Of a stretch of DNA of 19,658 nucleotides, positions 1 to 7,400 are shown one piece after another. The stretch is taken from NCBI GenBank assembly GCA_964569055.1, contig CAZMSZ010000111.1, positions 1 to 19,658 on the forward strand. The letters are read 5' to 3'. Made by a program: the position numbers and the translations under genes. The DNA is from JAWLGW01 sp964569055 (GTDB taxonomy: Bacteria > Planctomycetota > J058). The notes under the pieces were generated by a model. It searched no databases. It saw only the letters and a program-made list of their open reading frames with translations, and was not told where the DNA came from. Each line of letters begins with the position of its first letter. Within the stretch, counting starts at the first letter, position 1.

Positions 1-32
1 AGGCGCCCCTCTAAACCTCCTCGGAGCCCCCT

Positions 33-53
33 GGCGCCTCCACACAAGGCGCC
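33..53 (-). terminator. Hairpin downstream of the exported HEAT/ThuA-like gene
   Basis: GGCGCCT (33-39) and AGGCGCC (47-53) are perfect 7-base inverted arms around a 7-base loop. A further AGGCGCC stands at 1-7 and can compete for the same arm. The hairpin lies just after the palindrome that overlaps the stop codon of the minus-strand gene ending at 81. There is no T-run, so intrinsic termination is uncertain. A role in 3'-end formation is inference. Confidence 0.35.
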
Positions 54-57
54 CCAT

Positions 58-84
58 CTGAATTTCGCTTCAAGCGAAATTCAG
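58..84. repeat. Perfect 27-bp palindrome overlapping a stop codon
   Basis: CTGAATTTCGCTT (58-70) and AAGCGAAATTCAG (72-84) are perfect inverted arms of 13 bases around a single central base. The palindrome contains the TGA stop (81-83) of the minus-strand gene. It is AT-rich compared with the surrounding DNA. As RNA it would form a hairpin of about 12 bp that starts at the stop codon. It could serve as a terminator, an mRNA-stabilising stem or a protein-binding site. No T-run follows on the minus strand. Confidence 0.6.
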
Positions 85-1847
85 TGCTGCTCGTTGCTCT
101 CGACGATGAAGTTCAGGATCAGGTTCTGGAGCACGAACGTGTCGTTCTGGCTGCCCTGCTGCTTGCCGAAGTGGCTCATGACGTGGAGCACGCGGCCGCC
201 GGGGAGGTCCTCGCTCCAGGCGCCCTTGCCGCGGGACTTGCCCTCGAGGGTGCCGCCGGTCGTGGGGCGGTCGCGTTCGCTGGTGCGGGGCTTCCCCCTG
301 CCGACGCGGAACGAGACGGCGACCGCGCCGTCGTTGCCGGTGACCGCGGCGAGGTCGTCGCTGCGCATGAGGACGGTGACGGCGCCCGCGTCCTGGACCT
401 CGATCGAGGGGCTCTCGTCGTCGATCACCCACTGGTGCTTGGGGGGCTTGGCCGGGTTGGTGGGGAGGTCGCGCACGCGCGTCCCGCCCTCGCCGTCGCC
501 GTCGTCGTCGCTCGGCTCGCGGGCCGGCGGGCGCGGGCGGGTGAACACCCCGCGCAGGATCGGCTGGGAGGTCGTGCCGCGTCCGGGCACGATCTGGACC
601 GTCATGGACTTGACCAGGGTGGGCTCCTCCTCCTTCCCGTTGGGGCCCTTGGTCGCGATCTTCTGGGTGGTCACCAGCTCGGGCCAGGCGACCTCGATCA
701 CCTCGATCAGGCCCCAGTCCTCGGTGAACAGGTAGCCGCCCGCCTCGACCCAGCGCTCGAGCCGCTCGACCGTCGCCTGCTCGAGCCGGTAGCTCACGTT
801 CTCGTGCCTGCTGCAGCCCGGGGGGCAGCCGTAGAGCCGATTCTTCTTCGGCCCCTTGTTGGTGGCCTTCGCCAGCAGCTCCCGGCACGTCTTGCAGATG
901 CACTGGGTCTGGATGTAGTTGCAGTTGATCAGGATCGTCCAGGCGTGCTCGAGGTAGCGCTCCGGCTCCGCCTCGAACTCGGCCTTGAGCACGACCGTGT
1001 GCGCGATCCCCATCCCGCTCAGGACCTGCTCCATGTGGTCGAGGTCGTAGTCGCGGCCCGGCTCCTTGGGGTGGTCGTCGGGGAGCTTGGAGCTGAGCAC
1101 GATGATCCGCCGCGGGTCCTTCGTGGCCGACTCGAGGCGCTCCGCGCGGTCCTTGTTCATGGTGCTCGACGCGAACTGACCCGCCCTGGGCTGCGCCTCG
1201 GGCTCGGGCACGCCGTCCTTGCGGTTCGCCTTCCACCAGCCGATCCAGTTGAGCGCGTCGCCCATCTCCTGCTTGGTGATCGTGCGCAGCGAGGCCAGCA
1301 GCCGCCGGCGCAGCTCGGGGTCGCCGTCGTCGCCCTCGCGCTCGAGCGCCGCCACCAGCAGGTCGACGCTCTCGACCGTGCGGACCATGGCGAGCTGGTC
1401 GGCCACCATGAGCTGCATGTCGTAGGAGCCGTCCTCGAGGACCGGGCCGAGCGCGGCCGTCACGAAGGGCGAGCCGTTGTTCTCGAGGCCGAACAGGAGG
1501 TCGCGCCCGTAGGGCGCGCGCTTGCCCTTCTTGACCAGGAACTCGCCCAGGGCCGCCAGGGCCGGCCGGTCCTGGAAGCCCGAGGCGCCGCTGACGAGCT
1601 GCCAGTAGATCTCCTCGCCGCCGCCCCTGGCCGTGGCGCCGAGGACCTTGACCACCGCCTCGACGGCGTCCTCGCCGCCGATCTCGATCAGGCCCTCGAG
1701 CGCCTTCTGGACGCGCTCGGCGCTCTGCCCGGCCACGCCCTTCTTCAGCTCGCCGCCGAGGCTGCGCACGTCGGGCGCGGCCAGCGCCACGCTGGCCAGG
1801 ATCGCCGGGGCGGCCAACAGCAGGCCGACGGTTCTCGAGCTCCTCAT
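81..1847 (-). CDS. Exported HEAT-like / ThuA-like (GATase-fold) protein with Cys cluster, function unknown
   Basis: The 588-residue protein begins with a hydrophobic signal peptide (about 1-23, cleavage near A-L-A-A). Residues of roughly 27-205 are helical and HEAT-like, ending in a W-x2-WW motif (near 200-207). From about 243 to 395 it resembles the ThuA/DUF4159 class I glutamine amidotransferase-like fold: RRIIVLSS strand, a 'MEQVLSGMGI' helix, and 'WVEAGGYLFTEDWG'. The fold is interrupted by a cysteine cluster (C309, C316, C318, C321, C341, C345, H348) that could bind metal. An acidic linker lies near 440-455, and the end ('GGRVLHVMSHFG') also fits such proteins. The start is supported by GGAGGAG six bases before the ATG. 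It is exported, so action in the periplasm or envelope is likely. No catalytic Cys-His-Glu triad was identified. The biochemical role is unknown. Confidence 0.75.
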   Translation of the reverse strand: MRSSRTVGLLLAAPAILASVALAAPDVRSLGGELKKGVAGQSAERVQKALEGLIEIGGEDAVEAVVKVLGATARGGGEEIYWQLVSGASGFQDRPALAALGEFLVKKGKRAPYGRDLLFGLENNGSPFVTAALGPVLEDGSYDMQLMVADQLAMVRTVESVDLLVAALEREGDDGDPELRRRLLASLRTITKQEMGDALNWIGWWKANRKDGVPEPEAQPRAGQFASSTMNKDRAERLESATKDPRRIIVLSSKLPDDHPKEPGRDYDLDHMEQVLSGMGIAHTVVLKAEFEAEPERYLEHAWTILINCNYIQTQCICKTCRELLAKATNKGPKKNRLYGCPPGCSRHENVSYRLEQATVERLERWVEAGGYLFTEDWGLIEVIEVAWPELVTTQKIATKGPNGKEEEPTLVKSMTVQIVPGRGTTSQPILRGVFTRPRPPAREPSDDDGDGEGGTRVRDLPTNPAKPPKHQWVIDDESPSIEVQDAGAVTVLMRSDDLAAVTGNDGAVAVSFRVGRGKPRTSERDRPTTGGTLEGKSRGKGAWSEDLPGGRVLHVMSHFGKQQGSQNDTFVLQNLILNFIVESNEQH

Positions 1848-1885
1848 GCTGCACTCCTCCGCTGCGCACCGGGCGCGATCCGCAC

Positions 1886-1914
1886 ATCTGCAAGCCGGGC
1901 GCGGCCCCCGTCAA
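1886..1914 (-). promoter_or_regulatory. Candidate sigma70-type promoter for the exported HEAT/ThuA-like gene
   Basis: Read on the minus strand, TTGACG (1914-1909) is followed after 17 bases by GCAGAT (1891-1886). The -35 is good and the -10 is poor. Transcription would begin near 1879, giving a leader of about 30 bases that contains the GGAGGAG ribosome binding site at 1860-1854. Its presence fits separate transcription from the upstream lipoprotein gene. Confidence 0.4.
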
Positions 1915-1993
1915 GCCCACCCCTGTCACGCTCGTGTCAGGTCCGCCTCCCGAGGTAGCCGGCGCGGGGCGGCGGACGTGCTCCGGAAGCGCG

Positions 1994-2026
1994 ACGGGCG
2001 CGCGCCGGGAACCGGCTCGCGCCCGT
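1994..2026 (-). terminator. Strong hairpin after the zinc-ribbon lipoprotein gene
   Basis: ACGGGCGCG (1994-2002) pairs perfectly with CGCGCCCGT (2018-2026). Inside, after one C-T mismatch, GCCGG pairs with CCGGC around a GAA loop. This gives about 14 base pairs starting 21 bases past the TAA stop of the lipoprotein gene. No T-tract follows, so it may act as a U-less terminator, a pause or an RNA 3'-end stabiliser. Confidence 0.55.
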
Positions 2027-2047
2027 AAGCCATAACAAGCGAAGGCG

Positions 2048-3010
2048 TTACTCGCCGACGTCGCCGAGGTCCTCGCCCCCGAGGTCCTCGCCGCCCGCCC
2101 CGCCGGCGGCGCGCTCGTGCTTCCACTTGCGCTGCGCGTACGGCACCGCCTGGGGGCCGTCGGGCGTCTTGTTCCAGGCAGTGTAGTCGTTGGGCAGCGA
2201 GCCCTCGTAGACCGCGAACCCGGTCCCGCCGCAGTCGGGGCAGCGGCCCGGGGCCTCCTCGTTGCCCTCGCACACGTAGCACGTGGCCGGGGTCGCGCCG
2301 TAGATCTTCTGGCTGCCCTGGCCCGAGCCCGAGCAGTTGGGGCACAGACCCAGCCCGCCGCAGTGCCAGCAGACCCCGTCGAACCGGTCGATGTTGCGGA
2401 CCATCCCGCCCAGCTTGCAGGCGTTGTTGCTGCACACGTTCATGGTCGGGTCGACGGGCTGCTTGCAGCCGGGGCAGTAGGCCTCCTCGGGCACGTCCAC
2501 CGCGAGCGCCTCGTCGGCCGCCACCACGGTGAAGTAGCGGTTGCACTTGGGGCAGGCGCTGTCGCCCAGGCGCGCCTGCTGCGACCCGCGGTTCAGGACC
2601 GCGACCGGGTCGACCAGCTCCTTGCAGTGCGGGCACTCGAACTTGGGGAGCGCCATGACCGGCAGCGGCTCCTCGCCGTCGACGCTGAAGTCGGGCGCGG
2701 GGCCGCTGGTCCGGTACATCTGCTTGCAGTTGGGGCAGGTGCCCGTCCCCGCCGGGACCACCGTGTTGCACGGCACGAACGGGCCGAACTGCTGCTCGAC
2801 CTCGCCGCTGGCGACGGTCTTGGCGTCGAAGGGCTGCTCGCCGATCGAGACCTGGTTGGGGCAGACGAACTGCTGCTCGGCCACCACGAGCGGGTGCAGG
2901 GCGATCCCCGCCGCGGAGCGGGCCTGGATCCGGGTGTCGACCGCCTCGAGCCCGCAGCCGGCGAGCAGCACGAGCGGGGCGAGGAGGGTGAGAGAGGCGT
3001 GGAGGCGCAT
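2048..3010 (-). CDS. Lipoprotein with multiple CxxC zinc-ribbon motifs, function unknown
   Basis: The 320-residue product starts with a lipoprotein signal peptide and a clear lipobox, LAGC at 16-19, so Cys19 should be lipidated and the protein anchored outside the cytoplasm. The mature part is a chain of paired cysteines: CPNC, CPHC, CPKC, CPGC followed by CSNNAC, CWHC, CPNC, CYVC and CPDC. The last pairs sit in CxxCxGxG-like contexts ('CPNCSGSG', 'CPDCGGTG') that resemble the DnaJ cysteine-rich domain. These motifs would make several zinc ribbons or rubredoxin-like knuckles. Zinc ribbons are normally cytoplasmic, so an exported array is unusual. The end is acidic and glycine-rich. An AGGAG lies ten bases before the ATG, and the gene has a near-consensus promoter. 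It is divergent from the sigma-factor unit. Metal storage, metal sensing or redox scaffolding are possible; none is shown. Confidence 0.75.
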   Translation of the reverse strand: MRLHASLTLLAPLVLLAGCGLEAVDTRIQARSAAGIALHPLVVAEQQFVCPNQVSIGEQPFDAKTVASGEVEQQFGPFVPCNTVVPAGTGTCPNCKQMYRTSGPAPDFSVDGEEPLPVMALPKFECPHCKELVDPVAVLNRGSQQARLGDSACPKCNRYFTVVAADEALAVDVPEEAYCPGCKQPVDPTMNVCSNNACKLGGMVRNIDRFDGVCWHCGGLGLCPNCSGSGQGSQKIYGATPATCYVCEGNEEAPGRCPDCGGTGFAVYEGSLPNDYTAWNKTPDGPQAVPYAQRKWKHERAAGGAGGEDLGGEDLGDVGE

Positions 3011-3061
3011 GCGGGTGGCACTCCTGGAGGCCTGCCCCCGCGCGTTGGGGCAGCCGCCGCG

Positions 3062-3089
3062 ATTCTAGAGCCCCGAGGGACGATGTCAA
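3062..3089 (-). promoter_or_regulatory. Near-consensus sigma70 promoter for the zinc-ribbon lipoprotein
   Basis: On the minus strand TTGACA (3089-3084) is followed after 16 bases by TAGAAT (3067-3062). The -35 is a full match and the -10 matches five of six positions. Transcription should begin near 3055, about 45 bases before the ATG. Its -35 box occupies the same bases as the -35 of the divergent sigma-factor promoter. Confidence 0.7.
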
Positions 3090-3112
3090 ACCGCGCCCGG
3101 GCCCCCTACAAT
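3083..3112 (+). promoter_or_regulatory. Divergent promoter of the sigma-factor operon, probably leaderless
   Basis: ATGTCA (3083-3088) is followed after 18 bases by TACAAT (3107-3112), which matches five of six -10 positions. The GTG start of the sigma-factor gene is at 3120, only seven bases after the -10, which is the usual transcription start distance. No Shine-Dalgarno sequence precedes the GTG. The message is therefore probably leaderless. The -35 overlaps the -35 of the opposing lipoprotein promoter, so the two promoters probably exclude each other. Confidence 0.55.
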
Positions 3113-3119
3113 CGCCGCC

Positions 3120-3728
3120 GTGGAGCGCGAGCCCGACGAGGTCCTGGTCGAGCGCGCCCTGGCCGGCGACGGCGAGGCGTTCGGCGCGCTCGCCGAGCGC
3201 TACTACCGGATGATCTCGGTCCTGGCGCTGCAGAAGACCGGCCACCGCCCCGACGCGGAGGACATCGTGCAGGAGGCGCTGGTCCGCGCGTTCCGCGCGC
3301 TGCCCAGCCTGCGCGAGCCGGCCCGCTTCGCCGCCTGGCTCTACAACATCACGCTCAAGCTGTGCATCGACTGGAGCCGCCGCCGCGACCGGCGCGACGG
3401 CACGTTCCAGCTCGGCGAGGAGGCGCTCGTCCGCGCCGAGTCGGGGCGGTATCGGCGCCACGAGGACGTCGTCGGCCAGGCGCTCGAGGACGCCGACGAG
3501 CACCACAAGGCGCTGCGCGCCATGGGCCGGCTCCCCGAGAAGTACCGCCTGATCATGACGCTGCGCTACGTGCGCAAGATGTCCTACAAGGAGATCGCGG
3601 CGCACCTCGGCGAGCCGCCGGGCACGATCGCCAACCGGCTGCACCGCGCCATGCGCATGGTCCAAGAGCGCCTGGCCCCCGAGGAGCAGGGCGTGCCGCA
3701 GCGCGGGGCCGGGGAGGAGCGCCGGTGA
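3120..3728 (+). CDS. ECF-family RNA polymerase sigma factor
   Basis: This 202-residue protein has the two-domain layout of extracytoplasmic-function sigma factors. Region 2 spans about 6-95 ('AFGALAERYYR', 'DAEDIVQEALVRAF', 'FAAWLYNITLKLCIDWSRRR') and binds core polymerase and the -10. Region 4 spans about 125-185 ('LPEKYRLIMTLRYV', 'MSYKEIAAHLGEPPGTIAN') with its helix-turn-helix for the -35. No sigma domain 3 is visible. The GTG start is chosen because a -10 box sits seven bases upstream and no earlier in-frame start fits. The stop overlaps the next gene's GTG by four bases (GTGA), and that gene encodes a zinc-finger anti-sigma-like membrane protein, so the pair probably form a sigma/anti-sigma switch. 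The closest ECF group cannot be assigned by eye. Autoregulation is possible but not shown. Confidence 0.92.
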   Translation: MEREPDEVLVERALAGDGEAFGALAERYYRMISVLALQKTGHRPDAEDIVQEALVRAFRALPSLREPARFAAWLYNITLKLCIDWSRRRDRRDGTFQLGEEALVRAESGRYRRHEDVVGQALEDADEHHKALRAMGRLPEKYRLIMTLRYVRKMSYKEIAAHLGEPPGTIANRLHRAMRMVQERLAPEEQGVPQRGAGEERR

Positions 3729-4471
3729 GCGCCACCGAGTCCCGCGCGACCTGCCCGCTCCTGCCGCTGACCGAGCTCGAGCTCGAGTCGGGGGAGGACG
3801 CGCTCGCGCCCGCCGACCAGGCCCGGCTCGAGGCGCACCTCGCCGCGGGCTGTCCGGTGTGCGAAGGCCGGTTCGAGGACGCGCTCGAGGGCCTGGGGGG
3901 CGGGGCGCTCGAGGAGGTCGAGGGCGCGCTCGACGCCGCCGGCGAGGCCATGGACCAGGGCCGCGAGCGCGTGCTGGCGCGCGTGCGCGCGCAGGTGGTC
4001 GACGAGGAGCGCGCCACGCAGCGCCGCGTCCGCCGGCGGCTGCAGCGGATCGTGTTCTACGTGACGCTGCTGCTGCTGGTGGCGCTCCTCGTCATGACCT
4101 TCGTCGGGCTGCGCTTCGCGCTGCGCCTCGAGCAGCTCTCCGCGCAGCGCGCCGCGACCGACGCCGAGCTCGAGGTGCTCCAGCACGCCCTGGTGCGCTA
4201 CGTCCAGGACGGCCACGCCGTCCCGGCGCGCGGCCCCGCGCTCCTCGAGGCGCTCGCCTCGCCCCGCCAGGACGGGGCGGCGCCCTACTTCCGGTTCGAC
4301 CCCGCCCGCCTGCGCCGCGAGCGCGGCGAGTACCTGGACCAGTTCGGCCGACCCTACCGGTATCGCGCCGAGCGCGGCCGGGCGCTGATCTACTCGCTGG
4401 GCGCCGACGGGGTCCTGGCCGAGCCCGGCCCCGGCGACGACCTGGTCCGCTCGATCCAGTTCGTGCACTGA
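3725..4471 (+). CDS. Membrane anti-sigma-like protein with GspG pseudopilin-like outer domain
   Basis: The product has 248 residues from the GTG that overlaps the sigma-factor stop; GGGGAGGAG lies five bases upstream. The N-terminal part carries H38-x4-C43-x2-C46 ('HLAAGCPVC'), close to the zinc-binding anti-sigma motif (usually HX3CX2C). A single membrane helix spans about 109-131. The rest resembles the C-terminal half of type II secretion major pseudopilin GspG: an amphipathic helix after the membrane segment, 'ALVRYVQDGHAVP' near 153-165, and 'DQFGRPYRYR' followed by 'IYSLGADG' near 205-228. No prepilin peptidase site is seen, since the hydrophobic helix is internal. The likely role is to hold the sigma factor at the membrane and release it on an outer signal sensed by the GspG-like domain. 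That sensory role is inference. A membrane-tethered pilin relative without anti-sigma activity is the alternative. Confidence 0.75.
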   Translation: MSATESRATCPLLPLTELELESGEDALAPADQARLEAHLAAGCPVCEGRFEDALEGLGGGALEEVEGALDAAGEAMDQGRERVLARVRAQVVDEERATQRRVRRRLQRIVFYVTLLLLVALLVMTFVGLRFALRLEQLSAQRAATDAELEVLQHALVRYVQDGHAVPARGPALLEALASPRQDGAAPYFRFDPARLRRERGEYLDQFGRPYRYRAERGRALIYSLGADGVLAEPGPGDDLVRSIQFVH

Positions 4472-4486
4472 CGCGGAGCCCGGGGC

Positions 4487-7400
4487 ATGGTGAACGAGGC
4501 GAGCGAGTGGCGCAGCGAGGAGGACTACTACTTCGCGCGCCTCGCCGTCGCGCTCGGGCTGCTCGACCACGCGGCGATGCAGCGCGCGCTCGCCCTGCAG
4601 CAGCAGGCGCTCGCGGCCGGGCAGGCGCCCTCGCTCGGGCAGCTCGTGGCGCACGAGGGCTGGCTGGCGCCGGCCGACGTGCTGCGGCTCAAGCACGAGC
4701 TGATGCGCTGCTACCACCCCTGCCCGAGCTGCGGGGCGGGGCGCTACGCGGCGCCGGGCCCGCGGCCGCGCAGCGAGCCCTGCCTGCGCTGCGAGGCGCC
4801 GGTCCCGGTCCCGGCCGCGGGGTCGAGCGTCTCGGGCAGCCTCGCCGAGCAGCGGCAGGAGGCGCTCGCGAGCGGGCGCTGGCGGCGCGAGGACCCGCTC
4901 GGCGCCTCGGCCGTGGGTCAGGCGGCGCCCCGCCTGTTCGCCGACTACCTGCTCGAGGCCGAGATCGCGCGCGGCGGCATGGGCGCGGTGTACCGCGTCC
5001 GCCACGCCCGCACCGGCGAGGCCTATGCGCTCAAGGTCCTGCTCGCGGGCGAGAAGGCGAGCGAGACGCAGGTGCACCGCTTCAAGCGCGAGGCGCGGGC
5101 GCAGCAGGAGCTCGACCACCCCAACATCGTGCGGATCCACGAGGCCGGCGAGTGGGAGGGGATCCTGTACTGCGTGATGGACCTGGTCGAGGGGAGCGAC
5201 CTCGGCCGGGCGCACGCCGCCATGAGCCTCGGCGAGCGGATCGACCTGCTGATCGCGGTGGCGCGCGCGATCCACCACGCCCACGAGCGCGGCTACGTCC
5301 ACCGCGACCTCAAGCCCGCCAACGTGCTGATCGACCGCGAGGGCCGCCCGCGCCTCACCGACTTCGGCCTGGCCAAGCGCGTGGAGGGCACGACGCAGCT
5401 CACGCAGGAGGGCGCGATCCTGGGGACGCCCTTCTACATGGCCCCCGAGCTGGCCACGGGGCGCCCCGAGGCGGTCGGCCCCGCCACCGACGTGTTCGCG
5501 CTCGGGGTGATCCTGTACGAGCTCACCACCGGGCAGCTCCCGTTCGTGGCGGAGAGCACCTTCGAGCTCTACCGCCAGATCGTCGAGCTCGCCCCCGAGC
5601 CGTTCGCGAGCCACGCCGTGATGGAGCCGCTCCTCGAGCAGGTCTGCTTCCGGGCGCTCGAGAAGGAGCCCGCCCAGCGCTACCCGTCGGCGGCGGCCCT
5701 GGCCGACGACCTCGAGGCCTGGCGCCGCGGCGAGGTCCCGGCGATCGCGCGGGTCGGCTCGGCGGCGCGCGTGGCGCGGCAGGTGCAGCGGCACCAGCGC
5801 TCGCTGGGCGTGCTGGCCGGGCTGAGCGCGCTCGGCCTGGTGGTCGCCCTCGCGCTCGCGGTGGGCTTCGCCGCCGCGCGCCGGCACCTGCGCCGCGGGC
5901 AGGCCGAGGCCGACGCGCGCGCCGCGCTGCTGGCGCTCGAGCACGCGCGCGAGCAGGCGGCGCTGCTCCCGCACGAGCAGGGCGCCCGCTCCCTGGACGA
6001 GGCGCTCGAGGCGGGGCGCGCGCTGCTCGGCTGGGAGGGGCTCGACAGCGGCCGGGCCCTGCGCGAGCAGGTCGCGGCGACGCTGGTCGCGCGCGCGACG
6101 CTGGCCCTCGGACCCGGCGCGCTGCGCGGGGACGGGCGGGACGCGCGCGCGGTGCTGGCCTGGCTCGAGCAGGCCGAGGCGCTGGCCGGCGAGGCGCGCC
6201 CGGCCTGGCGCGGGGAGGCGCTGGTGTTGCAGGTGCGCGCCGCCTGGCGCGCGGGGGACGAGGCCCGGGCCGAGGCGGGGCTGAACGCGCTGCGCGCCGA
6301 GGCCGCGGGGGCCACGCCGCTGCTCCTGCTCGAGGCGGCCGCGCACCGCCGCGCCGGCCGGCTGGACGCGGCCGACCAGGCGCTCGATCAGGCGTTCGCC
6401 AAGCTCGCGGCCAAGGAGCCCGGCCCGGCGCTCGACCTCGCCGAGCTGCACCTCGAGCGCGCCCGGGTGGCCCTGGCCCGCGCCGGGGCCGCCGCCGCGG
6501 AGGAGGCCGCGGGCGAGGCGCTGGCCGCGGCCGAGCGCCGCGGCGGCCTCGAGCCGGCCGACGTGTTGCGCGCGTTCGCCGAGGCGCTCCTGCTCGAGGG
6601 GAGCCCGGCGGCGCTGGAGGCGGCGAGCGAGGCGCTGCTCGGCGCGCTCGGGGCGGACCCGGGGGACGTCGCCGCGGCCCGCGCGCTGCAGGAGCACCTG
6701 CTCGACCAGGGGCGCCCGCTCGCGGCGGCGCGCGCGCTCGAGGCGGCGGTCCGCCGCCGCCCGGGGCAGGACGAGCTCGAGCTGCTGTTGGCCGAGGCGC
6801 AGCTGCACGTGGGCGACGAGCGGGCGCCGGCGCGGGTGCAGGCGCTGGCTCCTCGCCTCCCGGCCGCGGCCCTCCTGGCGTGGGAGCTGGCGCGCGCCCG
6901 CGGCGTGGCCCCGGCGCAGCCGCTCGACGCGGCGCTCGCTGCTTTGAGCGTGGCCAGCGCCGAGCCGCGCCCCGATCCGGTCCTCCTGGCGCAGGCCGCG
7001 GCCGTGGCGCGCGCGCGGGCCGAGGCCGGCCAGCTCGGGCTCGAGGCGCCCGCCGCGCAGGCCGCCCTCCGCGCCCTCCTGGCCGACCTCCCGCGCGATC
7101 GGCCCACGGCGCCCTTCGCGCGTCGCGCCCTGCGCGACCTCGGCTGGGTCGCGCTCGCGGCGGGCGAGGTCGCGCTGGCGGGCGAGGCCGCCCAGGCGGC
7201 GCTCCGCGGCGGCCCGGGCGATCTCGACGCCTGGGCGCTGCTCGCGCGCGCGTCCCAGGCGCAGGCCGGGGCCGAGCCCGCTGTGGTGGCGGTGGCCGAG
7301 CGCCTCGAGGGGCCGCTCGCGCGGGGCATGCTGCTGCTGCGGGCGGGGGCGGCCGCCGGGCGCCGCGAGGCGGTGCGCCCCCTGGCCGGGCGGCTGCTCG

